The notes: generated by a model from the letters alone, not told the origin. A stretch of 18,161 nucleotides of DNA from an uncultured Ruminococcus sp. (GCA_900540005.1 UQEM01000042.1:1-18161); one strand, 5' to 3'. Shown: positions 1 through 7,559, counted from the first letter of the stretch. Numbers and translations: made by a program.

Positions 1-87
1 CGTGAAATTTTGCCGAAAAGATGCGTTGTTAGGCTTAGTGTCAACACGACCTAATGATATAGTGTGGTGAAAGTCCCGTAAACCGCC

Positions 88-1188
88 TTAACTTTCGGGA
101 TCTTCGTTAACAGTACGGGTGATATTCGGCTTTACAGCGTCAACTGCCTCAGATGACTGGTTCGGTACAAGTCTCTGTGCGGCAGGTTCGTACTTGAGTA
201 TTAACTGCTTTATTTTCTCATCTCTTGTGAGATTGTATGTGAGTTTGAGCGAATTAAGCGCAAGGGGAAGGTTCTGCTGCTGAAGATAGTGCATTGAAAG
301 CTGAGCCGCTACGGTAATTACATCGGGATTCGGACCGAACTTGATGTCGTACTTCTCCATAGCCTTGTCTATCTGCTCGCGCGTAGGCTGAATAACGGGA
401 GTTCCCTTTCTCTGTGCGATGTCGCGCAGTTCGTAGGGTATCTGCGGATGAGGAGCAAACATAACGCTCGCTGTGTAGAATGCGACTGCGTCGTCAAATT
501 CGCCCATATCAACGAGAATATAGCCGATATTTGCATAACATCTTGCAATTGCAACGGGGGACGAGGCAATTTTCAGAGTGTCGCGCGTAACTTCAAGCAT
601 TCTCTTTTTGTTTTTGAGGAGCTTGAACACCTCTGCAAGCTCAAATCTCGGGCCGCAGTCAACAGGATTGTACTCTATCGCCTTTTCCAGCACGGGAATA
701 GCATCGAGCGGCGAACCGGTCTCAACGAGGATATAAGCGTATGTAGTGATATAAGCCGAAAAATCGAACGGAGTACGGTTGAGCGTCTTTGTCTCCGACT
801 TGTACATATACTGGTAAAGGTTGTCCTCAAAGGGATTGCGGAAAGAAACGAACTTAGCCTTTTCGCCCTCCTTGAATTCAACGATTATTTTCTTGTAAAG
901 TCTCTCTGCAATAGGCTTTGCCTCAACTATCTTCTTTTCGTTTATCAGCTTGTTTATGTTATCGAACATCTTGTCGAGACTTACGCCGTCAACGTGAGTT
1001 ATACGGTATATCTCGTCGCGCTGTTCATCGGACATATTCTCGATCATAAGCTTTTCAGCCGCGGAAACTCCGTCAGCGTTGCCCTCGGAAGCATAGCGTT
1101 TGCCCTCTTCTCTGAGAATTTTTTCGTTTTCTTCGGGCGAATCGCCAAGCTTTGCCCTGAGCTCTTCAATGATATCTTTTACTGCCAT
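88..1188 (-). CDS. TPR-repeat protein, function unknown
   Basis: A 366-residue soluble protein with no signal peptide or membrane segment. The N-terminal third (about 1-110) is charged and helical with no family I recognise. Residues about 144-177 (ending AIEYNP) and 212-245 (with GYILVDMGEFDDAVAFYTA) read as tetratricopeptide repeats, with a weaker one between them, and a further helical pair sits near 285-330. TPRs are protein-interaction scaffolds, so a role in assembling or recruiting a partner is an inference; no catalytic motif is visible. The start is well supported: AAAGGAGA lies at 1195-1202 on the minus strand, about seven bases before the ATG. The leader between this gene and the next gene upstream can fold into a nested hairpin (1213-1249) just before the ribosome site. 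It is downstream of, and probably transcriptionally separated from, the large repeat protein. Confidence 0.85.
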   Translation of the reverse strand: MAVKDIIEELRAKLGDSPEENEKILREEGKRYASEGNADGVSAAEKLMIENMSDEQRDEIYRITHVDGVSLDKMFDNINKLINEKKIVEAKPIAERLYKKIIVEFKEGEKAKFVSFRNPFEDNLYQYMYKSETKTLNRTPFDFSAYITTYAYILVETGSPLDAIPVLEKAIEYNPVDCGPRFELAEVFKLLKNKKRMLEVTRDTLKIASSPVAIARCYANIGYILVDMGEFDDAVAFYTASVMFAPHPQIPYELRDIAQRKGTPVIQPTREQIDKAMEKYDIKFGPNPDVITVAAQLSMHYLQQQNLPLALNSLKLTYNLTRDEKIKQLILKYEPAAQRLVPNQSSEAVDAVKPNITRTVNEDPES

Positions 1189-1273
1189 AGTGGTTCTCCT
1201 TTGGGGTAGTTGCGGTGCATGACCCGACTATCAGCCGAACTGCGCACCGAAAAATAATCTGCCTTTATAAAAG

Positions 1274-1307
1274 TGTATTTCCCTCACCTCGCAGCAAGGG
1301 AAATACA
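1274..1307 (-). terminator. Probable Rho-independent terminator of the large repeat-protein gene
   Basis: Perfect 11-bp inverted repeat (TGTATTTCCCT at 1274-1284, AGGGAAATACA at 1297-1307) with a 12-base loop, lying 22 bases past the stop codon of the minus-strand gene. On the minus strand it is followed by ACTTTTATAAA, so the U run is short. The stem is AT-rich at its base, so termination may be partial, allowing some read-through into the TPR gene. Confidence 0.6.
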
Positions 1308-1328
1308 AATTAACGTTATTTTATTGAA

Positions 1329-4148
1329 TTACAGACCTCTCTTAGCCATTTCCTTTCTGAATTTGGCGTCGATCTTATCCTGTTTCTTCTTAGCTTTCAG
1401 CTCTGCCTTTGTCATCTGGCGCACGTCCTTTTCCTGCGGTGCAGGTGCAGCGCTCTGTGCGGACTGAGCTGTGGGGGCTGATGATGTTGTTCTTGACGGC
1501 GACTTATACTCCTCAAACTGCGGAACAGACTGTTTCTGAGCAGCCATCTGCTTTCTCTTGAGCGCATCATCGCCCATTGTCGAGAGAACGTCCTCGACAG
1601 ATGTAAGTACAGGGGTATTCGCTCTGAGACCCTGAGTCTCGATAAGATTCTTGTCAGCGTAATTCTTAGAGCTTGCAATAGCGTTGATAAACGCCTGCGA
1701 TGTCGAACGGCTGTGCGGATTTACAGCTATCTTTGAGATATTCGCTGTAGGGCCGTTTGCCTGAGCGGCTCTTTCTGCAGCCATTGCAGCGGCTACTGCT
1801 GCCGAAACGTGCTGTGGCTGTTCCTGCTGAGACGGAGTCGTAGCAGGCTGTACAGGTGTTGTCTGCTGAACAGGAGCAGTTGACTGTACAGGTGCTGTCG
1901 GCTGTACCGGAGCAGTTGGCTGTACGGGTGCTGTCGGCTGTACCGGAGCGGCAGGCTGTACAGGCGGAATGGGAGCTGCCTGAGGCTGTATCGGAGGTAT
2001 TGCAGGAATACCGTTCTGACCCTGGATCGGCGCGAACATTGGCTGACCGTTCTGGTCATAGCCTGTAAGCTGCATCTGAACATAAGAATAAATAGGCTGA
2101 CCGTTCTGATCGTAGCCTGCAAACTGCGGAACGTTGATTATCTGTGGCTGTGCCATCTGTGGGATCACAGGTGCGGCAGGAGCAACAGGGGGTACAGGAG
2201 CAGTCGGTACAGCAGGCTTCTGCCTGATCTCGTCTGCAAAAATAGGTGTGCTGTATCTATATTTATTCATATCATCTTCATCTCCACTAAATTCCGTCTC
2301 AGCCGCCTCGGCAGGAGCTTCGGCAACAGGTGTCTCTTCTTGAACAGGAGCTGATATATTTTCTATCTCTGTAATATTTTCTTCGGGTGCGGGAGTCTCC
2401 TCTGTTTCGGGAGCAACATACTCCTCAAATGTTGGGGGCTCCTCTGTCTCGGGAGCAGTATACTCCTCAACTGTGGGTGTCTCCTCTGTCTCGGGAGCAA
2501 CATACTCCTCAAATGTGGAGGTCTGCTCTGTTTCGGGAGCAACATACTCCTCAAATGTGGGAGTCTCCTCTGTTTCGGGTGCAGTATATTCCTCAAATGT
2601 GGGTGTCTGATCTGCCTCGGGAGCAGTATACTCCTCAACTGTGAGTGTCTCCTCTGTTTCGGGAGCAACATACTCCTCAACTGTGGGGGTCTCCTCTGTT
2701 TCGGGAGCAGTATACTCCTCAACTGCGGGAATCTCCTCTGTCTCGGGTGCAACATACTCCTCAACTGCGGGGATCTCCTCTGTCTCGGGTGCAATATACT
2801 CCTCAAATGTGGGGATCTTTTCTGTCTCGGGAATGCCGTACTCCTCAGCCGTGGACGGCTCGGGAGCAACGATCTCCTCTGTGGGGAACGCTATGTCCTC
2901 AAGCTCGGGAGCAGGCGGTTCTTCCACGGGAGCAATATCCTCAATAACAGGAGGCAGCGGAAGTTCCTCCATTTCGGCAGGGCCCTCCTGAACAGGATAT
3001 GCGTTCACAGGCTGGACCTCAGTCGGCTCAGCAGGCTGCTCTACGCCCTCAAATCCGAATATCTGATTCGCAACATAGTTCCAGTCGGAATTCTCGGTGA
3101 GGTCTGCCTCGATATCTTCTTCCTCGGGAGCAATTTCCTCAGCAGGAGCGGATACTTCCTCCTCGGTCGGCGGCTCGTAAGCCGACATCTCGTGCTCCTC
3201 GATGTCTATTACCGACGAATCATTATCATAAATCGACGCTGTCGGAGTCTGAACGGGAGCAGCTTCGACCGAGAACATCTTCATGATATCGTCCTCGTCA
3301 TTTATCTGTATCTCGGGTTCATTTGCCGACGGGATGGGTGTCTGAGCGATATCCTCGGGGATCTCAAGCTCGTTCATTTCCTCCGGCTCTTCCTCAGCGG
3401 CAGGAGCACTCTCCTCTGCTGTTGACTGCTGTGAACCGGGTACGGGAATTGCAAACTGGGCGAGAAAATCGTCCTGCAAAACGCTGTTCTGCGGTTCATC
3501 GGGTTCGTCCTTGGGTTTCTGAATAGCGAACTGAGCAAGAAAATCGTCCTCGGGGAGTTCCGGCTCAGGCTCGGGTTCGTCCTTGGGTACATTTATCGCA
3601 AATGCGGCAAGGTCACCGTCTATTGCGATCCCCGTGCCCGTAATAAACTTGGGAGCTTCCTGTACAGGCTCCGGCTCCGGTATCGGCTCAGGCTCGGGCT
3701 GAGGAACGGGAACGGGTGTCGGCTCGGGAACGCTCTCCTCAACTATCGGCTGCGGAGTAGTTTCCACAGGCTGAGGCGCAGTAAACTGCGGTTCGGGAGC
3801 GGTAACGGGCACAGGTTCTTCGGCTTTCGGCGGCTGAGAACCGGTGATCCTTGCCGTTGTATTTCCGAGAGGAACTATTCCCTCATCGGCAACGCCCATT
3901 TTTTCACGCTGCTTTTCCTCCTTGAGCAGTCTCGCCATTTCCTTTTTATCGGCTTTTATGATTTTTTTTGCAAGATTCGACTTACACTTTTCGCAGGTTA
4001 TCTCTTTCAGATCCGTCATTGTGCCTGCTCTGCGGTATCTTGTAACATTATCTGCTTTCAGCAGGTTGATCCCACAGCCCGTTTTCTTGTCATTTTCGGT
4101 ACCGTGAACTAAGTCGCTGCCGACGGCTGTTATCAAAGTTATATCCAT
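1329..4148 (-). CDS. Large low-complexity repeat protein with N-terminal His/Cys3 putative zinc site
   Basis: About 939 residues from the preferred ATG at 4148; GGAG at 4155-4158 sits six bases upstream, while a TTG at 4160 would give four extra residues and no ribosome site. Residues 1-60 form a small domain with H15, C25 and a C52-x2-C55 pair, spaced like a structural zinc site. It is followed by a basic helix, then a long Pro/Glu-rich, presumably disordered body. The body has three copies of a (D)DFLAQFAI-like motif, eleven 14-residue EEYxAPETEE repeats, two YDQNGQP motifs and an APVQPT tract. The C-terminus is strongly basic (lysine-rich, ending in AKRGL). There is no signal peptide or membrane segment, so it is probably cytoplasmic. 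The charge layout (basic, acidic, neutral, basic) suggests a scaffold or multivalent binder, which is inference. I recognise no named family for the whole protein. Confidence 0.85.
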   Translation of the reverse strand: MDITLITAVGSDLVHGTENDKKTGCGINLLKADNVTRYRRAGTMTDLKEITCEKCKSNLAKKIIKADKKEMARLLKEEKQREKMGVADEGIVPLGNTTARITGSQPPKAEEPVPVTAPEPQFTAPQPVETTPQPIVEESVPEPTPVPVPQPEPEPIPEPEPVQEAPKFITGTGIAIDGDLAAFAINVPKDEPEPEPELPEDDFLAQFAIQKPKDEPDEPQNSVLQDDFLAQFAIPVPGSQQSTAEESAPAAEEEPEEMNELEIPEDIAQTPIPSANEPEIQINDEDDIMKMFSVEAAPVQTPTASIYDNDSSVIDIEEHEMSAYEPPTEEEVSAPAEEIAPEEEDIEADLTENSDWNYVANQIFGFEGVEQPAEPTEVQPVNAYPVQEGPAEMEELPLPPVIEDIAPVEEPPAPELEDIAFPTEEIVAPEPSTAEEYGIPETEKIPTFEEYIAPETEEIPAVEEYVAPETEEIPAVEEYTAPETEETPTVEEYVAPETEETLTVEEYTAPEADQTPTFEEYTAPETEETPTFEEYVAPETEQTSTFEEYVAPETEETPTVEEYTAPETEEPPTFEEYVAPETEETPAPEENITEIENISAPVQEETPVAEAPAEAAETEFSGDEDDMNKYRYSTPIFADEIRQKPAVPTAPVPPVAPAAPVIPQMAQPQIINVPQFAGYDQNGQPIYSYVQMQLTGYDQNGQPMFAPIQGQNGIPAIPPIQPQAAPIPPVQPAAPVQPTAPVQPTAPVQPTAPVQSTAPVQQTTPVQPATTPSQQEQPQHVSAAVAAAMAAERAAQANGPTANISKIAVNPHSRSTSQAFINAIASSKNYADKNLIETQGLRANTPVLTSVEDVLSTMGDDALKRKQMAAQKQSVPQFEEYKSPSRTTSSAPTAQSAQSAAPAPQEKDVRQMTKAELKAKKKQDKIDAKFRKEMAKRGL
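1843..1962 (-). repeat. APVQPT hexapeptide tandem repeat inside the large protein
   Basis: Roughly six in-frame copies of an 18-base unit encoding APVQPT or close variants (PVQPA, PVQST, PVQQT). On the plus strand it shows as alternating GGCTGTACAGGTGCTGTC-type units. The copies differ at silent and coding positions, so the array is not freshly duplicated. It would give an extended Pro/Gln linker. Edges are approximate. Confidence 0.75.
2388..2849 (-). repeat. Eleven-copy 42-bp tandem repeat encoding EEYxAPETEE units
   Basis: Eleven exact-length units of 14 codons (462 bases) run without a frame break inside the large minus-strand protein. The consensus is (F/V)EEY(V/T/I)APETEE(T/I)P(T/A). 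The outermost unit toward the N-terminus (AEEYGIPETEKIPT) is the most diverged and the central units are the closest, as expected for unequal crossing-over or slippage. Each unit is acidic with one tyrosine. Copy number is likely to vary between strains. Confidence 0.95.
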
Positions 4149-4152
4149 ACGC

Positions 4153-4174
4153 TTCTCCAAACCGAAGGGGAGAA
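4153..4174 (-). promoter_or_regulatory. Leader hairpin that can sequester the ribosome site of the large repeat-protein gene
   Basis: The minus-strand GGAGAA at 4153-4158, which is the ribosome site for the ATG at 4148, pairs perfectly with TTCTCC at 4169-4174 across a 10-base loop. Upstream in the same leader are further stems: CGTCAT/ATGACG around 4238-4252, TCCGCT/AGCGGA around 4187-4205, and a GGCGAAG/CTTCGCC pair enclosing the first of these. The arrangement suggests translational control, but the ligand or signal is unknown. Confidence 0.45.
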
Positions 4175-4305
4175 ACCACCAACGGTCTCCGCTTTACGGC
4201 AGCGGACGCCGATTTCCCAGCCGGCGAAGATTCATCGTCATTGCATGACGCACGGTATTATGTACAAATGTACACAAGCCTTCGCCACAAATATCATACA
4301 ACAAT

Positions 4306-4334
4306 ATTATACATTACTTTTTCAAAAAAATCAA
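4306..4334 (-). promoter_or_regulatory. Sigma-A-type promoter for the large repeat-protein gene
   Basis: On the minus strand TTGATT (4329-4334), a 17-base spacer and a consensus TATAAT (4306-4311) make a good vegetative promoter. It would start transcription near 4299 and give a leader of about 150 bases before the ATG at 4148. Confidence 0.6.
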
Positions 4335-4565
4335 CACTTTCTTAAAATTTGGAGTTCAAAATTATACGCTTTTCAATTTTTTTGGCGGAAACAACAAAAA
4401 GTTATCGGCTTTTTTGTCAAAAACAAACTACAAAAGTGAATGTATTTTGCATAAAATCCCGTACAAGCTGCGTGTTTTATGTAAAAACATTTTCCTGAAT
4501 ATTCCCGTCCGCCGCTGCCTGCATTTGGTAAATATCTTATGTTTGAACACTCCCGCAGCGCATTA

Positions 4566-4583
4566 TTTTATGCAGACATAAAA
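4566..4583. promoter_or_regulatory. Inverted repeat, candidate operator upstream of the glycosyltransferase promoter
   Basis: TTTTATG (4566-4572), four bases, CATAAAA (4577-4583) is a perfect 7+4+7 palindrome about 26 bases before the -35 box of the plus-strand promoter. The same half-site recurs at 4450-4456 (CATAAAA) and 4475-4481 (TTTTATG). The region is AT-rich, so chance is a real alternative. Confidence 0.3.
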
Positions 4584-4608
4584 ATTTAAGATTTCTGCCA
4601 ATTTGCTC

Positions 4609-4637
4609 TTGCATTCTGCGTCATTTTGTTGTATTAT
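4609..4637 (+). promoter_or_regulatory. Sigma-A-type promoter for the rightward gene cluster
   Basis: TTGCAT (4609-4614), a 17-base spacer and TATTAT (4632-4637) form a plausible vegetative promoter, giving a leader of about 75-80 bases. It is the only clear promoter I found on the plus strand ahead of the glycosyltransferase. Because the gaps up to purE are only 33-35 bases, it may also feed the purine genes. Confidence 0.5.
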
Positions 4638-4652
4638 TAATAGTGTATTACT

Positions 4653-4704
4653 AATTCGGATCTTTGCCAGTTTTGCCGCCTGCAAAACTGCGGCTCTCCG
4701 AATT
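4653..4704 (+). promoter_or_regulatory. Large leader stem-loop before the glycosyltransferase ribosome site
   Basis: An outer stem AATTCGGA (4653-4660) with TCCGAATT (4697-4704) encloses an inner perfect 9-bp stem CAGTTTTGC (4668-4676) with GCAAAACTG (4682-4690). The structure lies just after the predicted transcription start and just before AAAGGAGG. It is followed by only TT, so it could be an attenuator, an RNA-stabilising 5' hairpin or a protein-binding leader; sequence alone does not decide. Confidence 0.5.
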
Positions 4705-4721
4705 TTCAAAGGAGGATTTTT

Positions 4722-5726
4722 GTGAAACTCGTTTCAGTTGTAGTTCCGTGTTATAATGAACAGGAGGTTCTCCCGATGTTCTATGATGAGATAACAAGAG
4801 TTACCGCTCAGATGTCCCATGACTTCCCCGAGCTCAGCTTTGAGTATCTCTTTATTAACGACGGTTCAAAGGATAACACTCTCCCCATCCTGCGTTCGCT
4901 TGCGGACAGGGACAAGAGAGTAAGATATATCTCATTTTCAAGAAATTTCGGCAAAGAGTCGGGTATGTACGCCGGTCTCAAGAATGCCAAGGGCGATTAC
5001 GTCGTTGTTATGGACGCCGATCTCCAGCATCCGCCTGCTTTTCTGCCGCAGATGTACAGCTATGTTCGCACGGGCGAGTATGACTGCGCAACCACACGCC
5101 GCGTAAGCCGTGACGGAGAATCCAAAGTCCGCTCGTGGTTTGCAAGACTTTTCTACAAGATAATGAACAAGATCTCTCAGACCGAAATAGTTGACGGCGC
5201 GCAGGATTTCCGTTTCATGACAAGACAAATGGTCGACGCTATCCTCGATATGTCCGAGTACAACCGCTTTTCAAAGGGTATTTTCAGTTGGGTAGGCTTC
5301 AACACACGCTACATCGAATACGAGAACGTTGAGCGTCCTGCGGGAACTTCCTCGTGGTCATTCTGGGGACTCTTCAAGTACTCGCTTGAGGGGATCATGG
5401 CATTCTCGACAGCTCCGCTCGCCATTTCTTCGCTCCTCGGCGTTATAAGCTGTGTTATTGCCTTTATCCTCATGATACTTACCATTATCAAGACTATCTT
5501 CTTCGGCGAGGACGTGGCAGGCTATCCCACCATCATCTGTGTTATCTTCCTCCTGAGCGGTCTCCAGTTGTTCTGCACGGGTATCCTCGGCAGCTATCTT
5601 GCCAAGACCTACCTTGAAACAAAAAAGAGACCTATTTACATAGCAAAGGAAACTGAGGAGATCTACCACAGCAAAAAGGCTGAAAACAGCAATGTCCAGT
5701 CGCCTGAGCGTCCTAACGGCAACTGA
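4722..5726 (+). CDS. GT2 polyisoprenyl-phosphate glycosyltransferase (GtrB/DPM1-like)
   Basis: A 334-residue family 2 glycosyltransferase that should move a sugar from a nucleotide donor to a polyprenyl phosphate on the inner membrane face, supplying cell-wall, polysaccharide or protein glycosylation. The start of the GT-A domain shows VVVPCYNEQ (6-14), FINDGSKDNT (44-53), the metal-binding DADLQHPP (98-105), DGAQDFR (158-164) and ERPAGTSSW (204-212). Two hydrophobic segments (about 230-262 and 268-295) form the membrane anchor usual for this group, and the length is normal. It starts at GTG, six bases after AAAGGAGG. No flippase or GtrC-like transferase is next to it, so the acceptor is unknown. 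It is 35 bases before the next gene and may be co-transcribed with it. Confidence 0.92.
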   Translation: MKLVSVVVPCYNEQEVLPMFYDEITRVTAQMSHDFPELSFEYLFINDGSKDNTLPILRSLADRDKRVRYISFSRNFGKESGMYAGLKNAKGDYVVVMDADLQHPPAFLPQMYSYVRTGEYDCATTRRVSRDGESKVRSWFARLFYKIMNKISQTEIVDGAQDFRFMTRQMVDAILDMSEYNRFSKGIFSWVGFNTRYIEYENVERPAGTSSWSFWGLFKYSLEGIMAFSTAPLAISSLLGVISCVIAFILMILTIIKTIFFGEDVAGYPTIICVIFLLSGLQLFCTGILGSYLAKTYLETKKRPIYIAKETEEIYHSKKAENSNVQSPERPNGN

Positions 5727-5761
5727 TCCGCTCCTGGCGGCGGCATGGAGGTGCGGGCTCT

Positions 5762-6823
5762 GTGAGTAAACAAATGAAACTCGTCATATCCGCTCTGTTT
5801 ATAGTTATAATCCTGCTCGCAGTCGCCATAACGCGCTTTTACTCCGACCCGAAGCAAAGCACGAGCGATACATGGACGACCTCCGGCGAGATACAGGAGA
5901 TATCCTCGGACTCTGACGGCAACAAGATATTCCGCGGAGATTCGGGCCTTTACGGGATAATCGACCAGAGCAGCAGGATTATCGTTGCCGACGAGTGGGA
6001 CTTGCTTGAATTTACAGGAAACGGCAAATGCACCGCCTCAAAGTCCGTTCGGGGGAAAAAACTCAGCGGCTGTATAGACTATGAGGGCAACATCGTTGTT
6101 CCGCTCATATACAAGAGTATCAGCCGTCACCGCGCAGGAAACTTCACCTTTTACCTTGCGCAGGCGGAATCCGACGGCTCGTGCGTGGTCTACGACGAGG
6201 ACTTTACCCCCTGTCTCGGAAGATCGTGGGACAGTTGTTCCTTTGATTCGGGAGAGCTTACCCTCACTTCCGGAAACGGCACTTACACCTATTCTGTCAG
6301 CGATTCGGGATTCTCGCTCCGTCTGGCACGTCTTGCGGACAGCGCGCTCGATGCGCCGTTTCAGGTGGACATAAGCAGCAGGATACTGCTCTCAAAGCTC
6401 AATGCCGCTATCCTCGAAGAAATGATCTCGGACACGGGCAGATACATAGAATTTGCCGTCACAGGCAACAGCGATTACCTTTCGGGAATAAGAACGTCGG
6501 GCGCGGCGGTTTTCACTCCGCTTTTCTCCGGCGAAAACAATATAATTACCAAGAAACTCATCTCAGTACCCGATATTTACCTCTATTCCGTCAGAACAGA
6601 GGACAGCATTCCGCACTACGCAGTCTCGGTCACCGCCGAAGTGGAGATAACTTCAAAGCGGCAGGACGGCAGCAGGGAAACTTTCAGCGGTCAGTATAAG
6701 GCTGTTGTGGAGTTTCGCGGCAGCAGCGAGGCGGATCTCGCCGCGGTCTCGGGGGCTTTCGTGGATGAAAAGCCCGATTATCCGCAGGAAACAAGTGATT
6801 CGGGAACAACTGAAAATCAGTAA
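5762..6823 (+). CDS. Membrane-anchored protein with WG-repeat-like segment, function unknown
   Basis: A 353-residue protein with one N-terminal hydrophobic helix (about 7-25) and no obvious lipobox or cleavage site, so it is probably anchored with the rest outside. Residues about 62-120 contain GLYGIIDQS and GCIDYEGNIVVPLIYKSI, the pattern of WG (KWG) repeats, which form beta-strand modules of unknown binding role. The C-terminal half (about 200-335) is a separate mixed domain that I cannot name. The GTG start at 5762 is preferred because GGAGGT at 5747-5752 is nine bases upstream; an ATG at 5774 would be 21 bases away. It ends 33 bases before purE. Confidence 0.7.
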   Translation: MSKQMKLVISALFIVIILLAVAITRFYSDPKQSTSDTWTTSGEIQEISSDSDGNKIFRGDSGLYGIIDQSSRIIVADEWDLLEFTGNGKCTASKSVRGKKLSGCIDYEGNIVVPLIYKSISRHRAGNFTFYLAQAESDGSCVVYDEDFTPCLGRSWDSCSFDSGELTLTSGNGTYTYSVSDSGFSLRLARLADSALDAPFQVDISSRILLSKLNAAILEEMISDTGRYIEFAVTGNSDYLSGIRTSGAAVFTPLFSGENNIITKKLISVPDIYLYSVRTEDSIPHYAVSVTAEVEITSKRQDGSRETFSGQYKAVVEFRGSSEADLAAVSGAFVDEKPDYPQETSDSGTTENQ

Positions 6824-6856
6824 AATACGCCGGTATTTCGGCGAAAGGAGTAATAT

Positions 6857-7357
6857 ATGTCTAAAAAAGTCGCAGTTATCATGGGAAGCGACAGCGACTT
6901 CCCTGTTGTAAAGTCAGCTCTCACAGAGCTGAAAAAGTATGGCGTTGAGTTCGAGTGCCGCGTCATGAGCGCTCACAGAACTCCCGCTGAGGCAAGCGAA
7001 TTCGCCTCAAACGCAAAGGCTGAAGGCTTCGGAGCTATCATCTGCGCCGCAGGTATGGCTGCACACCTTGCAGGAGTCGTTGCAGGTCACACGACTCTGC
7101 CGGTTATCGGTATCCCGATGAAGTCAAAGGCTCTTGAGGGCGTTGACGCTCTGCTTGCCACCGTTATGATGCCGCCCGGAGTTCCCGTGGCTACTGTCGG
7201 TATCGACGGCGCTAAGAATGCCGCTGTTCTCGCGGTACAGATCCTCGCTGTATCCGATGACGAGCTTGCTGAAAAGCTTGCCGCTGAAAAGCAGAAAATG
7301 GCTGACGGAGTCCGTGCAAAGGACAAGGCTTTGCAGGAGCAGATAGCAAATGTTTGA
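6857..7357 (+). CDS. purE: N5-carboxyaminoimidazole ribonucleotide mutase PurE (class I)
   Basis: A 166-residue protein of normal class I PurE length. It converts N5-CAIR to 4-carboxyaminoimidazole ribonucleotide in cytoplasmic purine synthesis. The hallmarks are MGSDSDFPVV near the N-terminus, the catalytic-loop SAHRTP, and an AAGMAAHLAG segment where many homologues have AGGAAHLPG. The final helix is basic and charged. AAAGGAG precedes the ATG by about seven bases and a small CGCCG/CGGCG hairpin lies just before it. PurK, which normally makes N5-CAIR, is not in this window. The stop overlaps the start of the DUF6440 gene by eight bases. Confidence 0.97.
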   Translation: MSKKVAVIMGSDSDFPVVKSALTELKKYGVEFECRVMSAHRTPAEASEFASNAKAEGFGAIICAAGMAAHLAGVVAGHTTLPVIGIPMKSKALEGVDALLATVMMPPGVPVATVGIDGAKNAAVLAVQILAVSDDELAEKLAAEKQKMADGVRAKDKALQEQIANV

Positions 7358-7559
7358 GAAAAAACAGAAAAAGCCCAAGCGCTTCATTATTAAAGAGGAC
7401 TACACTCTCGGTCTGGGCGCGATACAGATCCTGACCGATACCGTAACAGGAGTAAATTACATAAATACTATCGGCACATCTATGTCGGGGATAACTCCCC
7501 TTCTGGACGAAAACGGAAACGTTGTCATAACGCCCGTTTCGCAGGAGGACGCCGAATAA
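7350..7559 (+). CDS. Small DUF6440-like protein
   Basis: A 69-residue protein whose ATG lies inside the last codons of purE, with AGGAG at 7335-7339 ten bases upstream, so translation is probably coupled. It has a lysine-rich start, then RFIIKEDY, a TGVNYI segment and [11 protein letters not shown], which match my memory of the small DUF6440 family. There is no signal peptide, membrane helix or cysteine motif. No function is known to me. Its tight overlap with purE suggests a role tied to the purine cluster or simple hitch-hiking; the sequence does not separate these. Confidence 0.75.
   Translation: MFEKKQKKPKRFIIKEDYTLGLGAIQILTDTVTGVNYINTIGTSMSGITPLLDENGNVVITPVSQEDAE

Larger units (their letters stand above)
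4149..4721. other. Divergent intergenic region between the large repeat protein and the glycosyltransferase
   Basis: A 573-base non-coding stretch. From left to right it holds the structured leader and promoter of the minus-strand gene, an AT-rich middle (about 4310-4600) with four TTTTATG/CATAAAA motifs, then the promoter, leader stem-loop and ribosome site of the plus-strand gene. A 64-codon open frame at 4245-4439 has no ribosome site and an AT-driven composition, so I do not treat it as a gene. No tRNA or known riboswitch is recognised. Confidence 0.7.

Noticed and set aside
448-1209. 253-codon plus-strand open frame opposite the TPR gene
   Set aside because: No ribosome site, composition is that of an antisense shadow, and the minus-strand TPR frame has recognisable repeats and a strong ribosome site.
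2388-2849. CRISPR array
   Set aside because: The 42-base units are directly tandem, in frame and without spacers, so this is a protein repeat.
2641-2991. Plus-strand open frame rich in SSVSGATYSS repeats, looking like a surface serine-repeat protein
   Set aside because: It is the exact mirror of the 42-base repeat of the minus-strand gene, which has a promoter, ribosome site and 939 codons. The plus-strand frame has none of these.
4245-4439. 64-codon frame in the divergent intergenic region
   Set aside because: AT-driven sequence with phenylalanine, lysine and asparagine runs, no ribosome site, and it overlaps a good minus-strand promoter.
4722-6856. Purine or guanine riboswitch ahead of the purine genes
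   Set aside because: The gap before purE is only 33 bases and neither it nor the 4638-4721 leader shows the conserved junction strings of guanine-type riboswitches.
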